DNA of 64,000 bases, taken from UBA6059 sp040222235. GTDB lineage: Bacteria; Bacteroidota; Bacteroidia; Cytophagales; Cyclobacteriaceae. Below the pieces are notes generated by a model. That model saw nothing but the letters and a program-made list of their open reading frames with translations. It did no database searches and was not told the DNA's origin. Positions within the stretch are counted from its first letter, which is position 1. Each line of letters starts with the position of its first letter. This document shows, piece after piece, positions 35,001 through 44,419 of this stretch. The translations under genes were made by a program, and so were the position numbers. The DNA is taken from positions 1-64,000 of the forward strand of contig JAVKDO010000142.1 in the NCBI GenBank assembly GCA_040222235.1. The letters are read 5' to 3'.

Positions 35001-35332
35001 ATCTGAAATGGTTTACAGATAGGAGACGAACTACCATAGCAAATACCCAACCATCAGATCAAAAAAAAAAATAGAGATCAATCAAGTGGAAGTAATCTCA
35101 ATTGAAGACGAGCTATCAGTTCTAGCTGACAACAAAGTGGATTTGGACTCTCTCTATAATTTGCTTATCTCATAAAAATAGTCCGTGAGAGGACATGATG
35201 AGCCAAAATATACAATTCAAGATTTGATTCAGGTGATTTATTTAATTGTCCAGAAGTATTGTTGCGAATGTTAGTGTCACGTATTTGCTATCGATAACTC
35301 ATAACAGTTTTATCAAATTGAATAGCAAAAAA
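35001..35332. other. Intergenic region with an A11 tract and a start-less open stretch
   Basis: A run of 11 A lies at 35061-35071. Directly after it the plus strand is open for about 34 codons (IEINQVEVISIEDELSVLAD, then NKVDLDSLYNLLIS and stop at about 35175) but has no start codon in frame; it may be a remnant or chance. No other feature seen. Confidence 0.35.
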
Positions 35333-36619
35333 TCACTTCTTCAGTGTCTTCTTATGCACTTCCATGTCTTCGTAGCTTTCCATAAACTGTGTTTCCAAAT
35401 CACCATGCTTGCTTAGGTCTTTGACTATTTGCTCATTGACAGGAAAATCATTGATCATGCCGTAGTTTTCCCAAAACGAAGCGTTGTACGGCTGTAGTTG
35501 ATATTCGTGAGGCTTCTTTCTGTCCATTTTTTTGGATGATGGGCGTTTGACGTCTTCTATTTTTATATCATCAACGATCATTTCGGTATGAAACTCATCC
35601 TCACAAAACACTTCATTGGTGCCGTCTTTGTACACTTTACCTCTAAATACAGCCATCGAATATTTGGGATAATACTTCCCATTCTGTTTAGCAAATTGCA
35701 AAGTCCTTTGATACCCTATGGCTCTATGCCAGGTAGAATCACTTGATCGACCGTCCGTCCAAGTTGAACTGCCTAATTTCACTTCTGTATCAATTTTTAG
35801 TACTGCGTAAGACTCGGTATCGATATACAAATGGTATCTGTCAAATTCGAAATGATTTCCTCTGACCACATTTCCTTCAATGACATAAACCAATCGATCG
35901 TCGATCATCGTATAACTGTCGATCTTATAATCATTATGTCTTAAAAGTAAAGAGCGGTGTGCTGGGAAAACAGTATCATCGGATATCAGCAGTTGGACAA
36001 GGTTACGCGCTGGCCTTAAGCTCTGAGCATGGTAATAATTGACTCTTTGACTTTGTCTGGTTTCGTTCAGATAGACCGTCCAGTTCGACTTCCTAGTCAA
36101 ACTGTTAGCATGAAAACTAAATGTAGCTTCATATAGGTGTTTATATTCATCGCATTCCTTTTTATATGAGCGAGTAAAAAATTCCAATAAAAAAGGAGAT
36201 GAAGGGTAATTGTCAGGAATGTGATCAATTGCTTTTTGAATGATCTCTTTTCCAGTTAAGGTTTTATACTTGACTTCTATTCCTTGAAGCAATACCACGC
36301 TTGGTGCCAATTCTATTGTTAAGTACGACTGGTCATCAAGTTCTCTGAAGGGCAGCATCAATTGCGTATAGCCCATCATAGAAATCAGCAGGGTATCTTC
36401 TTCACTCCACTTTGAATGCTTAAATGTAAACTCTCCGAGAAAATTTGAAACGACTCCCTTGGAAGTGTTTAACAAGCTAACCGTGGCGAAAGCCAAAGGC
36501 TCCTTGGTAAGGTCATCTCGTATTTGTCCATTCAGGACTTGCTGATCGCTTGCTGTTTGTGACCATGCTACTGAATGGAAGAGTAGAAACAATAGCAGTA
36601 GAGTGATTCTGTATAACAT
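35333..36619 (-). CDS. Carboxypeptidase-regulatory-like domain protein, secreted
   Basis: 428 residues when started at the ATG at 36619, which gives a signal peptide (MLYRITLLLLFLLFHSVAWSQ); the frame is open further upstream into the permease gene, but that part is not signal-like. The N-terminal domain (LNGQIRDDLTKEPLAFATVSLLNTSKGVVSNFLGEF) is a CarboxypepD-regulatory-like beta-sandwich (about 28-110). The rest (about 120-428) is a large beta-rich domain of the type seen in DUF5686/TonB-receptor-like relatives in Bacteroidota, with no barrel. It follows the permease gene after 14 bases, so it is in its operon. Confidence 0.75.
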   Translation of the reverse strand: MLYRITLLLLFLLFHSVAWSQTASDQQVLNGQIRDDLTKEPLAFATVSLLNTSKGVVSNFLGEFTFKHSKWSEEDTLLISMMGYTQLMLPFRELDDQSYLTIELAPSVVLLQGIEVKYKTLTGKEIIQKAIDHIPDNYPSSPFLLEFFTRSYKKECDEYKHLYEATFSFHANSLTRKSNWTVYLNETRQSQRVNYYHAQSLRPARNLVQLLISDDTVFPAHRSLLLRHNDYKIDSYTMIDDRLVYVIEGNVVRGNHFEFDRYHLYIDTESYAVLKIDTEVKLGSSTWTDGRSSDSTWHRAIGYQRTLQFAKQNGKYYPKYSMAVFRGKVYKDGTNEVFCEDEFHTEMIVDDIKIEDVKRPSSKKMDRKKPHEYQLQPYNASFWENYGMINDFPVNEQIVKDLSKHGDLETQFMESYEDMEVHKKTLKK

Positions 36620-36633
36620 ATATTGTTTCAATT

Positions 36634-39246
36634 TTATTCCTGATTTAGTATTTCGATAGGATTGACCTGAGAGTTTTTCATCGCATGAAAGCAAGAAGTC
36701 AGCAAAACAATCATCAAGGTCAATAAACCAGGAATGATAAAATACCACATATTAAGATCTATTCGAAAGGCAAAATTGTTGAGCCAATAGTCTGATAAGT
36801 AGAAAGCGATGGGCCAAGCGATGAAAACAGCCATTAAAATGAATTTCGCGAATTTCATAATATGCAATCCAAACAATTGCAATTGACTGGCTCCAACAAC
36901 TTTACGAATGCTCATTTCCTTGGCCCGGAGATGCAAGAGCAGTGCAGAAATACTAAAAATAGCCAAACATGAGAGCATTACTGAAATCACCAACCCCACT
37001 TTGAAAATGTCCTTCACCTGATAATCTTGTTGATACAGGTTGACAAGGGAAGCATCGAGGTAATCCCACTCCAACTGAATATCTGGGTAAAATTCATGAT
37101 AAACCTCTTCAATTTGAGCTAACAGGTTAGATGATCTAATTTTGTCAAGCTTCAGGAATACATAACCTGTAGGGTAGTCACCTTTTCCTCCATGATGAAT
37201 GACAATCGGCTTTATCTTTTTGTGCATTGATTGCAGGCTGAAGTCTTTGATTAATCCGATAACATGTCCATTATCTATTTCTTTACCTATCGGATTTTCC
37301 CAACCAAATTCTTTTGCAGCAGCCTCATTAATAAGGTAACCTTGATATTTATCCGAAGGAATTTCTCGATCAAAGTCTCTTCCCCGTAGTATTCTGATTC
37401 CTAACAAATCCGCAAATCCATATCCCCAATACCCTTTCTTGATGATTACAGATTTTTCCCCATTTTCTGATTCTATGTTATGCACGTCACCCCACATATT
37501 TTCATCCGTATATATTGATGATCCTGCGACTTTATCTACACCATTTAGTTGCAGGAGTGAATATTCCATGGCCTCTGTGTTAGAAAAAGAGTCATAAGGC
37601 ATTTTAAGTACAAGTGTATTTTTATCATCCAACCCTTTATCTGCTTCATTGATAAACTGAAACTGATCTACTACAATGAAGATCAGCGCAATCATCACTA
37701 TGGAAAATGACAACTGAGCACCCACAAGGATTTCCCTAAAATGGAACCCACTTTGTTTAACGTTTAGCTTCCCTTTGACGATAGTTAGAATATCCTTGGA
37801 TCTGGATATCACAAAGGAATTGATCGAGGAAGAAAATATGATGAACAAAACAAACCCAAATAGAATGACCATAAAATGTCTTGATTCCATAACATCAGAT
37901 TCTATCATGATGCCCATTGAGTTTTTAGCCAAGTGAGCTCCTGTTGTATAGAACAATAGCGTTAAAGGAAAAATGACCAATACGCTTAGTAGTGTATTGG
38001 CTAATACCGTCTTAGAATGATCTGCCAAGCCACCACCGAATAGTTGTAATAGGCCTATTCTTTTAAGACTAATGGTTAATTCTGCTAGAGACTGGCCTAG
38101 GAAATTGACAAAGCCGGCGATGAAAAATAATACCGCAGTAGCGGTCAACAAATGCAGATTGGTTAAACTTCGTTTCTTGGTGTTATCAAAAATTAAACTA
38201 TTTTCCAGGTGGATATCTCCAATGTTTGTCAGAATGGAAGTTACTTTCAATTCCTTTTCATCAATGAATCGTGCATTCTGAGCGATCACGGTTTTATGGC
38301 GATCTAGTATTGTATCGATTTTCTGTTTTACTTCATTGATGTCCGCACCTTGGACTAATTTCATGTAGGTGTAGGCATTCACCCCACCCCAGCATTCACA
38401 GTAGTCAAATGTTTCCCAATTCAATAATGCATCGAATTCTAAATGAGAAAGGTTAGGTGGATCTTCGACAATTCCGACCACATTCAAATCATATCCATTA
38501 AAACCAACTGATTTCCCAATGGGATCTTCTTCCCCAAAGAATTTAATTGCTGTAGATTCTGTAAGAACAATTGAGTACCATTCATTCAAAGCTTCACTAC
38601 TTCCACTTAGGAATTTGATTTCAAGTATATCTGCAAAATCTGCGCTAGTCGTGAGAGCATGTTCATTATGAAAAGTCTGTTCATTGACTTCAAAGTCGTG
38701 TCTGAAATTGTAAATTTCGTCATCATACCATCCGGCATTTTCTATCTCTGCTATTTCTTCTTTTAGGGTGCTGGCAAGTGCTTCCGGAGACTCAGCGTCT
38801 TTCGTTATTACTCCATCTATTTCAGCCTGAATAGCTACTTTATAGATGCGATCATGATCTTGGATGTGTTCATCATATGAAAACTCCTGAAGAACATATA
38901 AGGAAAGGAGTAATGCAAAAGCCAGGCACATTGAAAGACTGATCATCTTTACAGAAAACAGCCATTTGTTTCGTCCGGCATTTCTAAGGGCAATCTTGAA
39001 GTTCAAATTCCAGAGGATCTCCAAATAACTGGGTATATGATTCTCGTTGGTATGCTTAATATTAGACATCCTGCAAAACCGAATGACATCATAGACATAA
39101 CTCATGTCTGCAATGCGCTTTCCTTTGTTTTCGAGCCTTTCAAAATATAGTTCATGAGCATCTCCTTGAATCTCATCTAATAGCTCGGGATCACAGTACC
39201 AACTCAAAAAGCGTTCTGCCAATTTTGGAGGTTGAGCACGCTTCAT
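36634..39246 (-). CDS. FtsX/MacB-type ABC permease with permease-prefix domain
   Basis: 870 residues. The first 75 residues are a helical permease-prefix domain (PPKLAERFLSWYCDPELLDEIQGDAHELYFERLE). Then come two MacB-PCD/FtsX units: a membrane helix at about 95-115, a periplasmic domain, three helices at about 370-490, a second periplasmic domain (about 520-730) and three C-terminal helices with RAKEMSIRKVVGASQLQLFGL. Permeases of this kind are cut off from their ATPase in many Bacteroidota, and no ATPase gene is present here. It overlaps the PadR gene by four bases, which links it to PadR control. Likely substrate unknown (lipoprotein, peptide or drug). Confidence 0.9.
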   Translation of the reverse strand: MKRAQPPKLAERFLSWYCDPELLDEIQGDAHELYFERLENKGKRIADMSYVYDVIRFCRMSNIKHTNENHIPSYLEILWNLNFKIALRNAGRNKWLFSVKMISLSMCLAFALLLSLYVLQEFSYDEHIQDHDRIYKVAIQAEIDGVITKDAESPEALASTLKEEIAEIENAGWYDDEIYNFRHDFEVNEQTFHNEHALTTSADFADILEIKFLSGSSEALNEWYSIVLTESTAIKFFGEEDPIGKSVGFNGYDLNVVGIVEDPPNLSHLEFDALLNWETFDYCECWGGVNAYTYMKLVQGADINEVKQKIDTILDRHKTVIAQNARFIDEKELKVTSILTNIGDIHLENSLIFDNTKKRSLTNLHLLTATAVLFFIAGFVNFLGQSLAELTISLKRIGLLQLFGGGLADHSKTVLANTLLSVLVIFPLTLLFYTTGAHLAKNSMGIMIESDVMESRHFMVILFGFVLFIIFSSSINSFVISRSKDILTIVKGKLNVKQSGFHFREILVGAQLSFSIVMIALIFIVVDQFQFINEADKGLDDKNTLVLKMPYDSFSNTEAMEYSLLQLNGVDKVAGSSIYTDENMWGDVHNIESENGEKSVIIKKGYWGYGFADLLGIRILRGRDFDREIPSDKYQGYLINEAAAKEFGWENPIGKEIDNGHVIGLIKDFSLQSMHKKIKPIVIHHGGKGDYPTGYVFLKLDKIRSSNLLAQIEEVYHEFYPDIQLEWDYLDASLVNLYQQDYQVKDIFKVGLVISVMLSCLAIFSISALLLHLRAKEMSIRKVVGASQLQLFGLHIMKFAKFILMAVFIAWPIAFYLSDYWLNNFAFRIDLNMWYFIIPGLLTLMIVLLTSCFHAMKNSQVNPIEILNQE

Positions 39247-39581
39247 ATCAAATTTATTGAGAAGTCAGGAACTCTTTGATAGAGTTGAATTTTAAGTTCC
39301 ATGATGTCCTTTAAGGTACTCTTACCTGTGTCAGTCAATTGAAAAAAACGTTTGCTACGTCCACCACGCTCTTGCGTAGCACCGCCTACATGGGAAGCAA
39401 CTAGGCCTTTACTTTGAAGGCGCTTTAGTCCCTGGTGAATTGCACTGATATTGACATTTCTATTAGCATGTTCGCCGAGGTATTTCATAACTGAAACACC
39501 GTAAGCTTCCAGCCCCAATGAAGCAACTGCCAGCAGGATAAGTTCTTCGAACTCCCCCAAATGATTTCCTTTCGTACCCAT
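39243..39581 (-). CDS. PadR-family transcriptional regulator
   Basis: 112 residues: the PadR winged helix (EFEELILLAVASLGLEAYGVSVMKYLGEH, NISAIHQGLKRLQSKGLVASHV, GRSKRFFQLTDTGKSTLKDI). It is the first gene of the operon with the permease-prefix FtsX transporter, a common pair in Bacteroidota; PadR normally represses it until a ligand or envelope stress appears. A probable operator overlaps its promoter (39590-39615). Confidence 0.93.
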   Translation of the reverse strand: MGTKGNHLGEFEELILLAVASLGLEAYGVSVMKYLGEHANRNVNISAIHQGLKRLQSKGLVASHVGGATQERGGRSKRFFQLTDTGKSTLKDIMELKIQLYQRVPDFSINLI

Positions 39582-39589
39582 TTTGTTTT

Positions 39590-39615
39590 ATTAGTTATGC
39601 AAAAGTAAAACTAAT
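39590..39615 (-). promoter_or_regulatory. PadR promoter with inverted-repeat operator
   Basis: A perfect 7-bp inverted repeat (ATTAGTT ... AACTAAT, 12-base spacer) starts nine bases upstream of the padR ATG. Inside the spacer, on the minus strand, lies TACTTTTG (39600-39607), which fits the Bacteroidota -7 element TAnnTTTG. Repressor binding here would block the polymerase. Confidence 0.6.
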
Positions 39616-39834
39616 AATTCATTTTACTTTCGTAAATACGCATTAGATCTTCGTCTGATGATTACGAATCTTTGCTTGAGGAAATTTTTTAATTATGCAA
39701 AGTGTCATGAGTCAAGGTATTAGCACGTCTTGGGTCTAAAATTGGAGTGTTTAATTAAACAGTTTAGTCAAACTAACCTAGCCGTCACATCTACTTTCCT
39801 CATCAGTAACTATACTTGTCGCATAATTACCGAT

Positions 39835-41298
39835 ATGTTCGTTCGCTATACCCTCCTGCTATTCTTATCAATCTTCTCTTTCTTGACTCTGGCTCAGTCC
39901 ACCGAGGTGTTTTCGCCAGTCCAGCTAAAGACTGATATAAAAGTTCTAAGGGAAAACATGGAAGCCATTCAGTCAGGACTTTACACCTACTTTACTAAGG
40001 AGCACCAAGATCAGGAATGGGCTAAGATCGAAGCTCAGCTCGACAAGAGCATGACCGCAGTGGAGTTTTATCGGCTACTCACACCTATGCTGAAATATAT
40101 TGCCAATGGTCATAATGGATTCTTACCTCCCAAAGACTACATTTCCTATGTAAGCAAAGAGGCTCCTCGATTTCCATTTGATCTTGGCTGGGATGGTAGT
40201 CAATTATTCATTCTTAGAAATGTCTCTCAAGACTCAAGCATAAGCGATGGGACTGTCATCAAAACCATCAACGGCCAGACAGTCGATGAACTTATGGCAT
40301 TCATGATGGATCACATGACGCGGGATGGCTTCAATGAATCATTACCCTTACGTTCTACTACTGCTAATTTCAAAACCCATTATGCCCTGCTCTTTGGTAC
40401 TCCAGATAGTTTTGACCTCACCTTAGAATCGGAAGGCACTCAAACTTCTGTCAAGGTTGATGCTATCACTATAGAGCAAATAGCCGACTACCGTAAATCA
40501 CGTTATCCTGAGCTAAATCCTCCTTGGTACCTCAATGATGAGAAAGCATACTCCTTCGAACTTCATGATAACTATGCAGAGATGAAGTTGAGAACCTTTA
40601 GCATCGACTACATCAAGCAGTCTAAGCAGAAATACAGGCGCTTTTTCAAAGATTCCTTTGCTCAAATTCAAGCATCCGGTGTTGAGCATCTTATTATTGA
40701 CTTGAGAGGAAATGGAGGTGGTGATACTGAGCCAACTCTGCTCCTATTGTCTTACCTATACGACGGACCGCTACAGTTCTATGGCGCCATGAATCTGAAG
40801 ATTAAAAAGATCCCCAATCGTAGACTCTATGAATCCAAGTTGGGATTGGTAAACACCTTCTCCTGGATGCTTGTAAGGAAGAAAGAAGGTGATGGTTATG
40901 AACTTCGGCAGATCGATAGGTATCACAGAAAGAAGAAGCCTGCCAAGTCATTTGAAGGTCAAGTCTATGCATTGATTGATGCTGGATCATTTTCAGCTAC
41001 CGGTGAAATGGCCGGGGCGCTCAAAGGCTATACCAATACCCTGTTTATCGGTGAGGAGTCTGGTGGTAATCCAGTCGTGAATACGAGCGGCGAAATGCTC
41101 AATCTTATACTACCCAACACAAAGGTTCAGGCTACCATTCCAATAGTGGAGTTTATCATGAACGTGCCCTTCGAGAATGACGGTCGTGGGATGATGCCCG
41201 ATTTTACTCCAGATGTTTCCATTGAGGATCGCATCGAAGGGAAGGACAAAACCAAAGAACTGGCCATCGAGCTCGTTAACTATGGTAGGATCAATTGA
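39835..41298 (+). CDS. S41 family peptidase
   Basis: 487 residues from the ATG at 39835, which gives a signal peptide (MFVRYTLLLFLSIFSFLTLAQ); an earlier start is not needed. The catalytic domain includes VEHLIIDLRGNGGGDTEP and the nucleophile region DAGSFSATGEMAGALKGYTN followed by GEESGGNPVVNTSGE, as in C-terminal-processing/tail-specific peptidases. A helical N-terminal region (FRLLT-like at about 60-100) and a small PDZ-like insert (VIKTINGQTVDELMAF) lie before it. Likely a periplasmic or secreted serine peptidase; the substrate is unknown. Confidence 0.9.
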   Translation: MFVRYTLLLFLSIFSFLTLAQSTEVFSPVQLKTDIKVLRENMEAIQSGLYTYFTKEHQDQEWAKIEAQLDKSMTAVEFYRLLTPMLKYIANGHNGFLPPKDYISYVSKEAPRFPFDLGWDGSQLFILRNVSQDSSISDGTVIKTINGQTVDELMAFMMDHMTRDGFNESLPLRSTTANFKTHYALLFGTPDSFDLTLESEGTQTSVKVDAITIEQIADYRKSRYPELNPPWYLNDEKAYSFELHDNYAEMKLRTFSIDYIKQSKQKYRRFFKDSFAQIQASGVEHLIIDLRGNGGGDTEPTLLLLSYLYDGPLQFYGAMNLKIKKIPNRRLYESKLGLVNTFSWMLVRKKEGDGYELRQIDRYHRKKKPAKSFEGQVYALIDAGSFSATGEMAGALKGYTNTLFIGEESGGNPVVNTSGEMLNLILPNTKVQATIPIVEFIMNVPFENDGRGMMPDFTPDVSIEDRIEGKDKTKELAIELVNYGRIN

Positions 41299-41367
41299 TC
41301 CTCCATCATATTTGATGGTATGCTTATGTCTCAAAATAGCCTTAATTTCACTTGCAAATATCCACCA

Positions 41368-42519
41368 ATGATAAAAACCACTCTCCTCTATTTAGCTATC
41401 ATTATGATAGCCTTCAGCTGCAACCAGCAATCACCTAAGACAGCCATAGAACAACCACAACCCCCAAAAGAAATGAATGACAATCTCCTTAACATTTTTA
41501 TCGGCACTTACACTTCGCCAGAAGGAAGCAAGGGCATCTATCAGGTAAAGTTAGATACCGAGAAAGGAGAATTCGGACAAGTGGAACTAGTTGCTGAAAC
41601 GGTTAGCCCGTCCTTCTTAGCACTGAATAAAGACAAAACAAAGCTCTATGCAGCAAACGAAACTGTACCCGATGGTGTGGTCACGGCATTCGAAAGAAGC
41701 GAGGGTGATACATGGAAGTCAACCTCGAAACTGCCCAGTCTCGGTGATGCTCCATGTCATGTGACCACAAATGACGATGAGTCGATCATTGTAGTCGCTA
41801 ATTATGTAACTGGAAATGTGACAGCCTATCCACTAAATTCCAATGGTGATCTCGTTGATCAAGCTACCACCGGCCAGCATGAAGGTGTTGGCCCAAATGC
41901 AGCAAGACAGGAAGCCCCGCATGCCCACTTTGTGCAGTTCAGCAAAGATCAGAAGTTCCTATATGCTGTTGACCTTGGTATCGATGAGATCAAGGCATAT
42001 CCAGTTGGTGAAAATGGGTTGGGTGAATCAGTAACTGCTATCCAACTCACTCCTGGAGATGGGCCGAGGCATTTTGTCTTTCACCCTACCAAAGACATTG
42101 CCTATATCGTTAATGAATTAACAAATACTGTCATTGCTGCGAATGTTGATATCGAATCAGGCCAATTCTCAGAATTTGATAGAAAGACTACCCTACCAGA
42201 AGACTTCACTGAACACAGCCAGTGTGCGGCCATCAAAATCTCTAAAGACGGCCGCTTCTTATATGCTTCCAATAGAGGTCATCAGAGTATTGCCATTTAT
42301 GCATTGGCAGCTGATGGATCCATGGAGCTCCTCGAGGTAACCTCAACTGAAGGGGCCTGGCCGAGAGATTTCATGCTGACACCCGATGGGAAACATATGT
42401 TAGTGGCCAATGAACAATCGGATAACATCGTGCTCTTCAACCGTGATCTTGACACTGGTCTGCTCACTTATTCTGGTAAGCAGATCAATGTCTCCAAGCC
42501 TGTCTGCCTAATCAATTAA
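41368..42519 (+). CDS. Lactonase-family seven-bladed propeller lipoprotein (6-phosphogluconolactonase-like)
   Basis: 383 residues from the ATG at 41368, which gives a lipoprotein signal (MIKTTLLYLAIIMIAFSC). The rest has the YbhE/Pgl-like lactonase pattern: NIFIGTYTSPEGSKGIYQVKLD, VSPSFLALNKDKTKLYAANE, APCHVTTNDDESIIVVANY, APHAHFVQFSKDQKFLYAVDLG, GPRHFVFHPTKDIAYIVNEL, EGAWPRDFMLTPDGKHMLVANEQS. Members open 6-phosphogluconolactone or related ring esters, but this one is exported, so a different sugar lactone or only a scaffold role is likely. Two bases separate it from the aminotransferase gene. Confidence 0.88.
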   Translation: MIKTTLLYLAIIMIAFSCNQQSPKTAIEQPQPPKEMNDNLLNIFIGTYTSPEGSKGIYQVKLDTEKGEFGQVELVAETVSPSFLALNKDKTKLYAANETVPDGVVTAFERSEGDTWKSTSKLPSLGDAPCHVTTNDDESIIVVANYVTGNVTAYPLNSNGDLVDQATTGQHEGVGPNAARQEAPHAHFVQFSKDQKFLYAVDLGIDEIKAYPVGENGLGESVTAIQLTPGDGPRHFVFHPTKDIAYIVNELTNTVIAANVDIESGQFSEFDRKTTLPEDFTEHSQCAAIKISKDGRFLYASNRGHQSIAIYALAADGSMELLEVTSTEGAWPRDFMLTPDGKHMLVANEQSDNIVLFNRDLDTGLLTYSGKQINVSKPVCLIN

Positions 42520-42521
42520 GC

Positions 42522-43682
42522 ATGTTTGATCCGAATCATGTTGATCTGGACATTCTTAAGCAGCGAGCCTACAATCATCGATGGGCGGAAGTCCCCGATG
42601 AGGTTATACCCCTGACCGCTGCTGACCCTGACCTGCAATGTGCTCCTGCCATTGCGGATGCCGTGGCAAAATATGCTCAGGATAGGTACTTTAGCTATGG
42701 CCCAGCAGAAGGTTTACCTGAGTTTAAAGAAGCGGTAGCTGGATACTATCAGACTCATCGCAGCGTGCACGCAAGTCCTGCGCAGGTGATGGCAGTAGAT
42801 ACTGCGGCCTATGGCATCTACCTCACTTGTAAGACCCTCCTCTCACCTGGTGATGAGGCTGTGATTTTCAATCCAGTTGATTTTCTATTCAGGTATGGCA
42901 TAGAAGCCGCAGGAGCAACTGCCATTCCTTTGAGTATTCCCCAGTCACCAGGCACTGTGGATATTGAAATGCTTGAGCAGTTAATTACTCCCAAGTGCAA
43001 ACTCCTATGCCTTTGCAACCCGCTCAACCCTACCGGAAAAGTCTTTACACCCGAGGAATTGCAGGTCTTTGCTGACATGGCAGAAAAACACAACCTCTAT
43101 GTCCTATCGGACGAAATTTGGAGTGATATTGTCTTCTTTCCAGCGAAGTTTACCAGTATCGCATCCATCAGTGACTCGGCCAGGAGCCGCACTATCCTCG
43201 TCAATGGATTCAGCAAGTCTTATGGCCTGGCTGGATTAAGAATCGGTTCATTAGTCGCTCCTGATGAAGCCTTATTCCAGAAACTACTTCAGGTTTCCAG
43301 GCACGAGTCTACCGTTCATGGGGCCAACACGATTGGACAAGTAGCAGCCATAGCCGCTCTCAACGAGAGCCAGGATTGGCTGGCAGACTTTGTTACCCAT
43401 CTACACCACATGAGAGACTTGGTCGTTAATCGTCTTAATGCCCTACCGGGAATCATCTGCCAGCCGCCGGATGGTTGCTATCTGGCTTTTGCAAACATAT
43501 CAGGCACTGGAATGACTTCTGAAGCGTTGCAGTCTAAAGTACTCGAAGAAGCTAAAGTGATGATCGTACCTGGTATAGACAAGTGGTTTGGTGATGGTGC
43601 CAAGAATCATGTAAGAATTAGCTTTGCCACATCTCCAGATATACTCAATGAAGCCTTTGACAGAATGAAATCGATTATATGA
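42522..43682 (+). CDS. PLP-dependent aminotransferase, class I/II (MalY/PatB or aspartate-aminotransferase-like)
   Basis: 386 residues, full length for the family. Motifs: YFSYGPAEGLPEFKEAVAGYY, NPLNPTGKVFTPEEL, LSDEIWSDIVF and the PLP lysine in VNGFSKSYGLAGLRIGSL, plus the C-terminal VRISFATSPDILNEAF. Enzymes like this transaminate amino acids or cleave cystathionine-type C-S bonds. It starts two bases after the lactonase stop and its end overlaps the metallo-beta-lactamase start by four bases (ATGA), so the three are very likely one transcript. Confidence 0.9.
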   Translation: MFDPNHVDLDILKQRAYNHRWAEVPDEVIPLTAADPDLQCAPAIADAVAKYAQDRYFSYGPAEGLPEFKEAVAGYYQTHRSVHASPAQVMAVDTAAYGIYLTCKTLLSPGDEAVIFNPVDFLFRYGIEAAGATAIPLSIPQSPGTVDIEMLEQLITPKCKLLCLCNPLNPTGKVFTPEELQVFADMAEKHNLYVLSDEIWSDIVFFPAKFTSIASISDSARSRTILVNGFSKSYGLAGLRIGSLVAPDEALFQKLLQVSRHESTVHGANTIGQVAAIAALNESQDWLADFVTHLHHMRDLVVNRLNALPGIICQPPDGCYLAFANISGTGMTSEALQSKVLEEAKVMIVPGIDKWFGDGAKNHVRISFATSPDILNEAFDRMKSII

Positions 43683-44419
43683 AGTTCCTCTCTATAGTTA
43701 TCATTTCTTTTTCCCTGATTTCTGGTAAGGCGCTGGGACAAAATCTGGGAGATTCATTAATCACTATCAACAAGGATGTTAGCCTTGTACAGGTGACTGA
43801 TAACGTTTATGTGCATCGCTCACAACTACTACTTCCTAGCTATGGAAAGTATGAGTGCAATGGCATGTTGTTTGTCGATAATGGTCAAGCTGCAATCGTA
43901 GATACACCCGCTGATCTGTCTCAAACTGAGCTACTGCTGACGTGGCTGGAAGAACAAAAGATTGAGGTGATCTCAGTGACAGTGAATCATTTTCATGACG
44001 ACTGCCTGGCTGGACTTGAAGCTTTTCATCGAAGAAAAATTCCCAGCTATAGCACTCTTCAGACTCAGCGGCTGGCCATCTCCGATAGTCTAATTGCACC
44101 ACTTTACACTTTCAGCGATAGCCTTGTACTCAAGGTTGGTGCGCAAGAAATGGTATCCAAGTTTCCAGGCGAAGCACATACCATAGACAATACGGTGACC
44201 TACGTCCCATCTGAAAAGGTGCTGTTCGGAGGATGTATGATGAAGTCGCTCAAGTCTGGGAAAGGAAATCTAGAAGATGCCAATGTTGAGCAATGGTCAG
44301 AGACAATTGAGAAGGTTCTCTTATTCTTTCCAGATATGGAATACGTCATCCCTGGTCATGGCCATCATGGCGGTACAGCATTGCTGGATTATACTATCGA
44401 AATGTTCAAGGCGTACTAG
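43679..44419 (+). CDS. Subclass B1 metallo-beta-lactamase
   Basis: 246 residues with a signal peptide (MKFLSIVIISFSLISGKALG). The two zinc sites are complete: HFHDD gives His104, His106 and Asp108; His167 is in GEAHTIDNTVTYVP; Cys186 is in LFGGCMMKSL with Lys189 three residues on (the position of Lys224 in the standard numbering); His227 is in PGHGHHGG. The Cys-to-His spacing (41) and the GNLEDANVEQW segment are those of B1 enzymes such as BlaB and IND, which hydrolyse carbapenems and most penicillins and cephalosporins. Subclasses B2 and B3 lack this Cys221-type arrangement or the segment. Whether it acts on clinical antibiotics is not known. It is translationally coupled to the aminotransferase. 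Confidence 0.88.
   Translation: MKFLSIVIISFSLISGKALGQNLGDSLITINKDVSLVQVTDNVYVHRSQLLLPSYGKYECNGMLFVDNGQAAIVDTPADLSQTELLLTWLEEQKIEVISVTVNHFHDDCLAGLEAFHRRKIPSYSTLQTQRLAISDSLIAPLYTFSDSLVLKVGAQEMVSKFPGEAHTIDNTVTYVPSEKVLFGGCMMKSLKSGKGNLEDANVEQWSETIEKVLLFFPDMEYVIPGHGHHGGTALLDYTIEMFKAY

Noticed and set aside
35061..35175. Open frame after the A11 tract (IEINQVEVISIEDELSVLAD and on)
   Set aside because: It has no start codon in frame and no upstream part; the fragment is too short to call a gene.
43679..44419. Alternative reading of the MBL-fold protein as a glyoxalase II or lactonase
   Set aside because: Glyoxalase II and lactonases have the HxHxDH pattern and a bridging Asp; this one has a Cys ligand (Cys186), a Lys three residues later and the GN-x-x-DA segment, all specific to B1 beta-lactamases.
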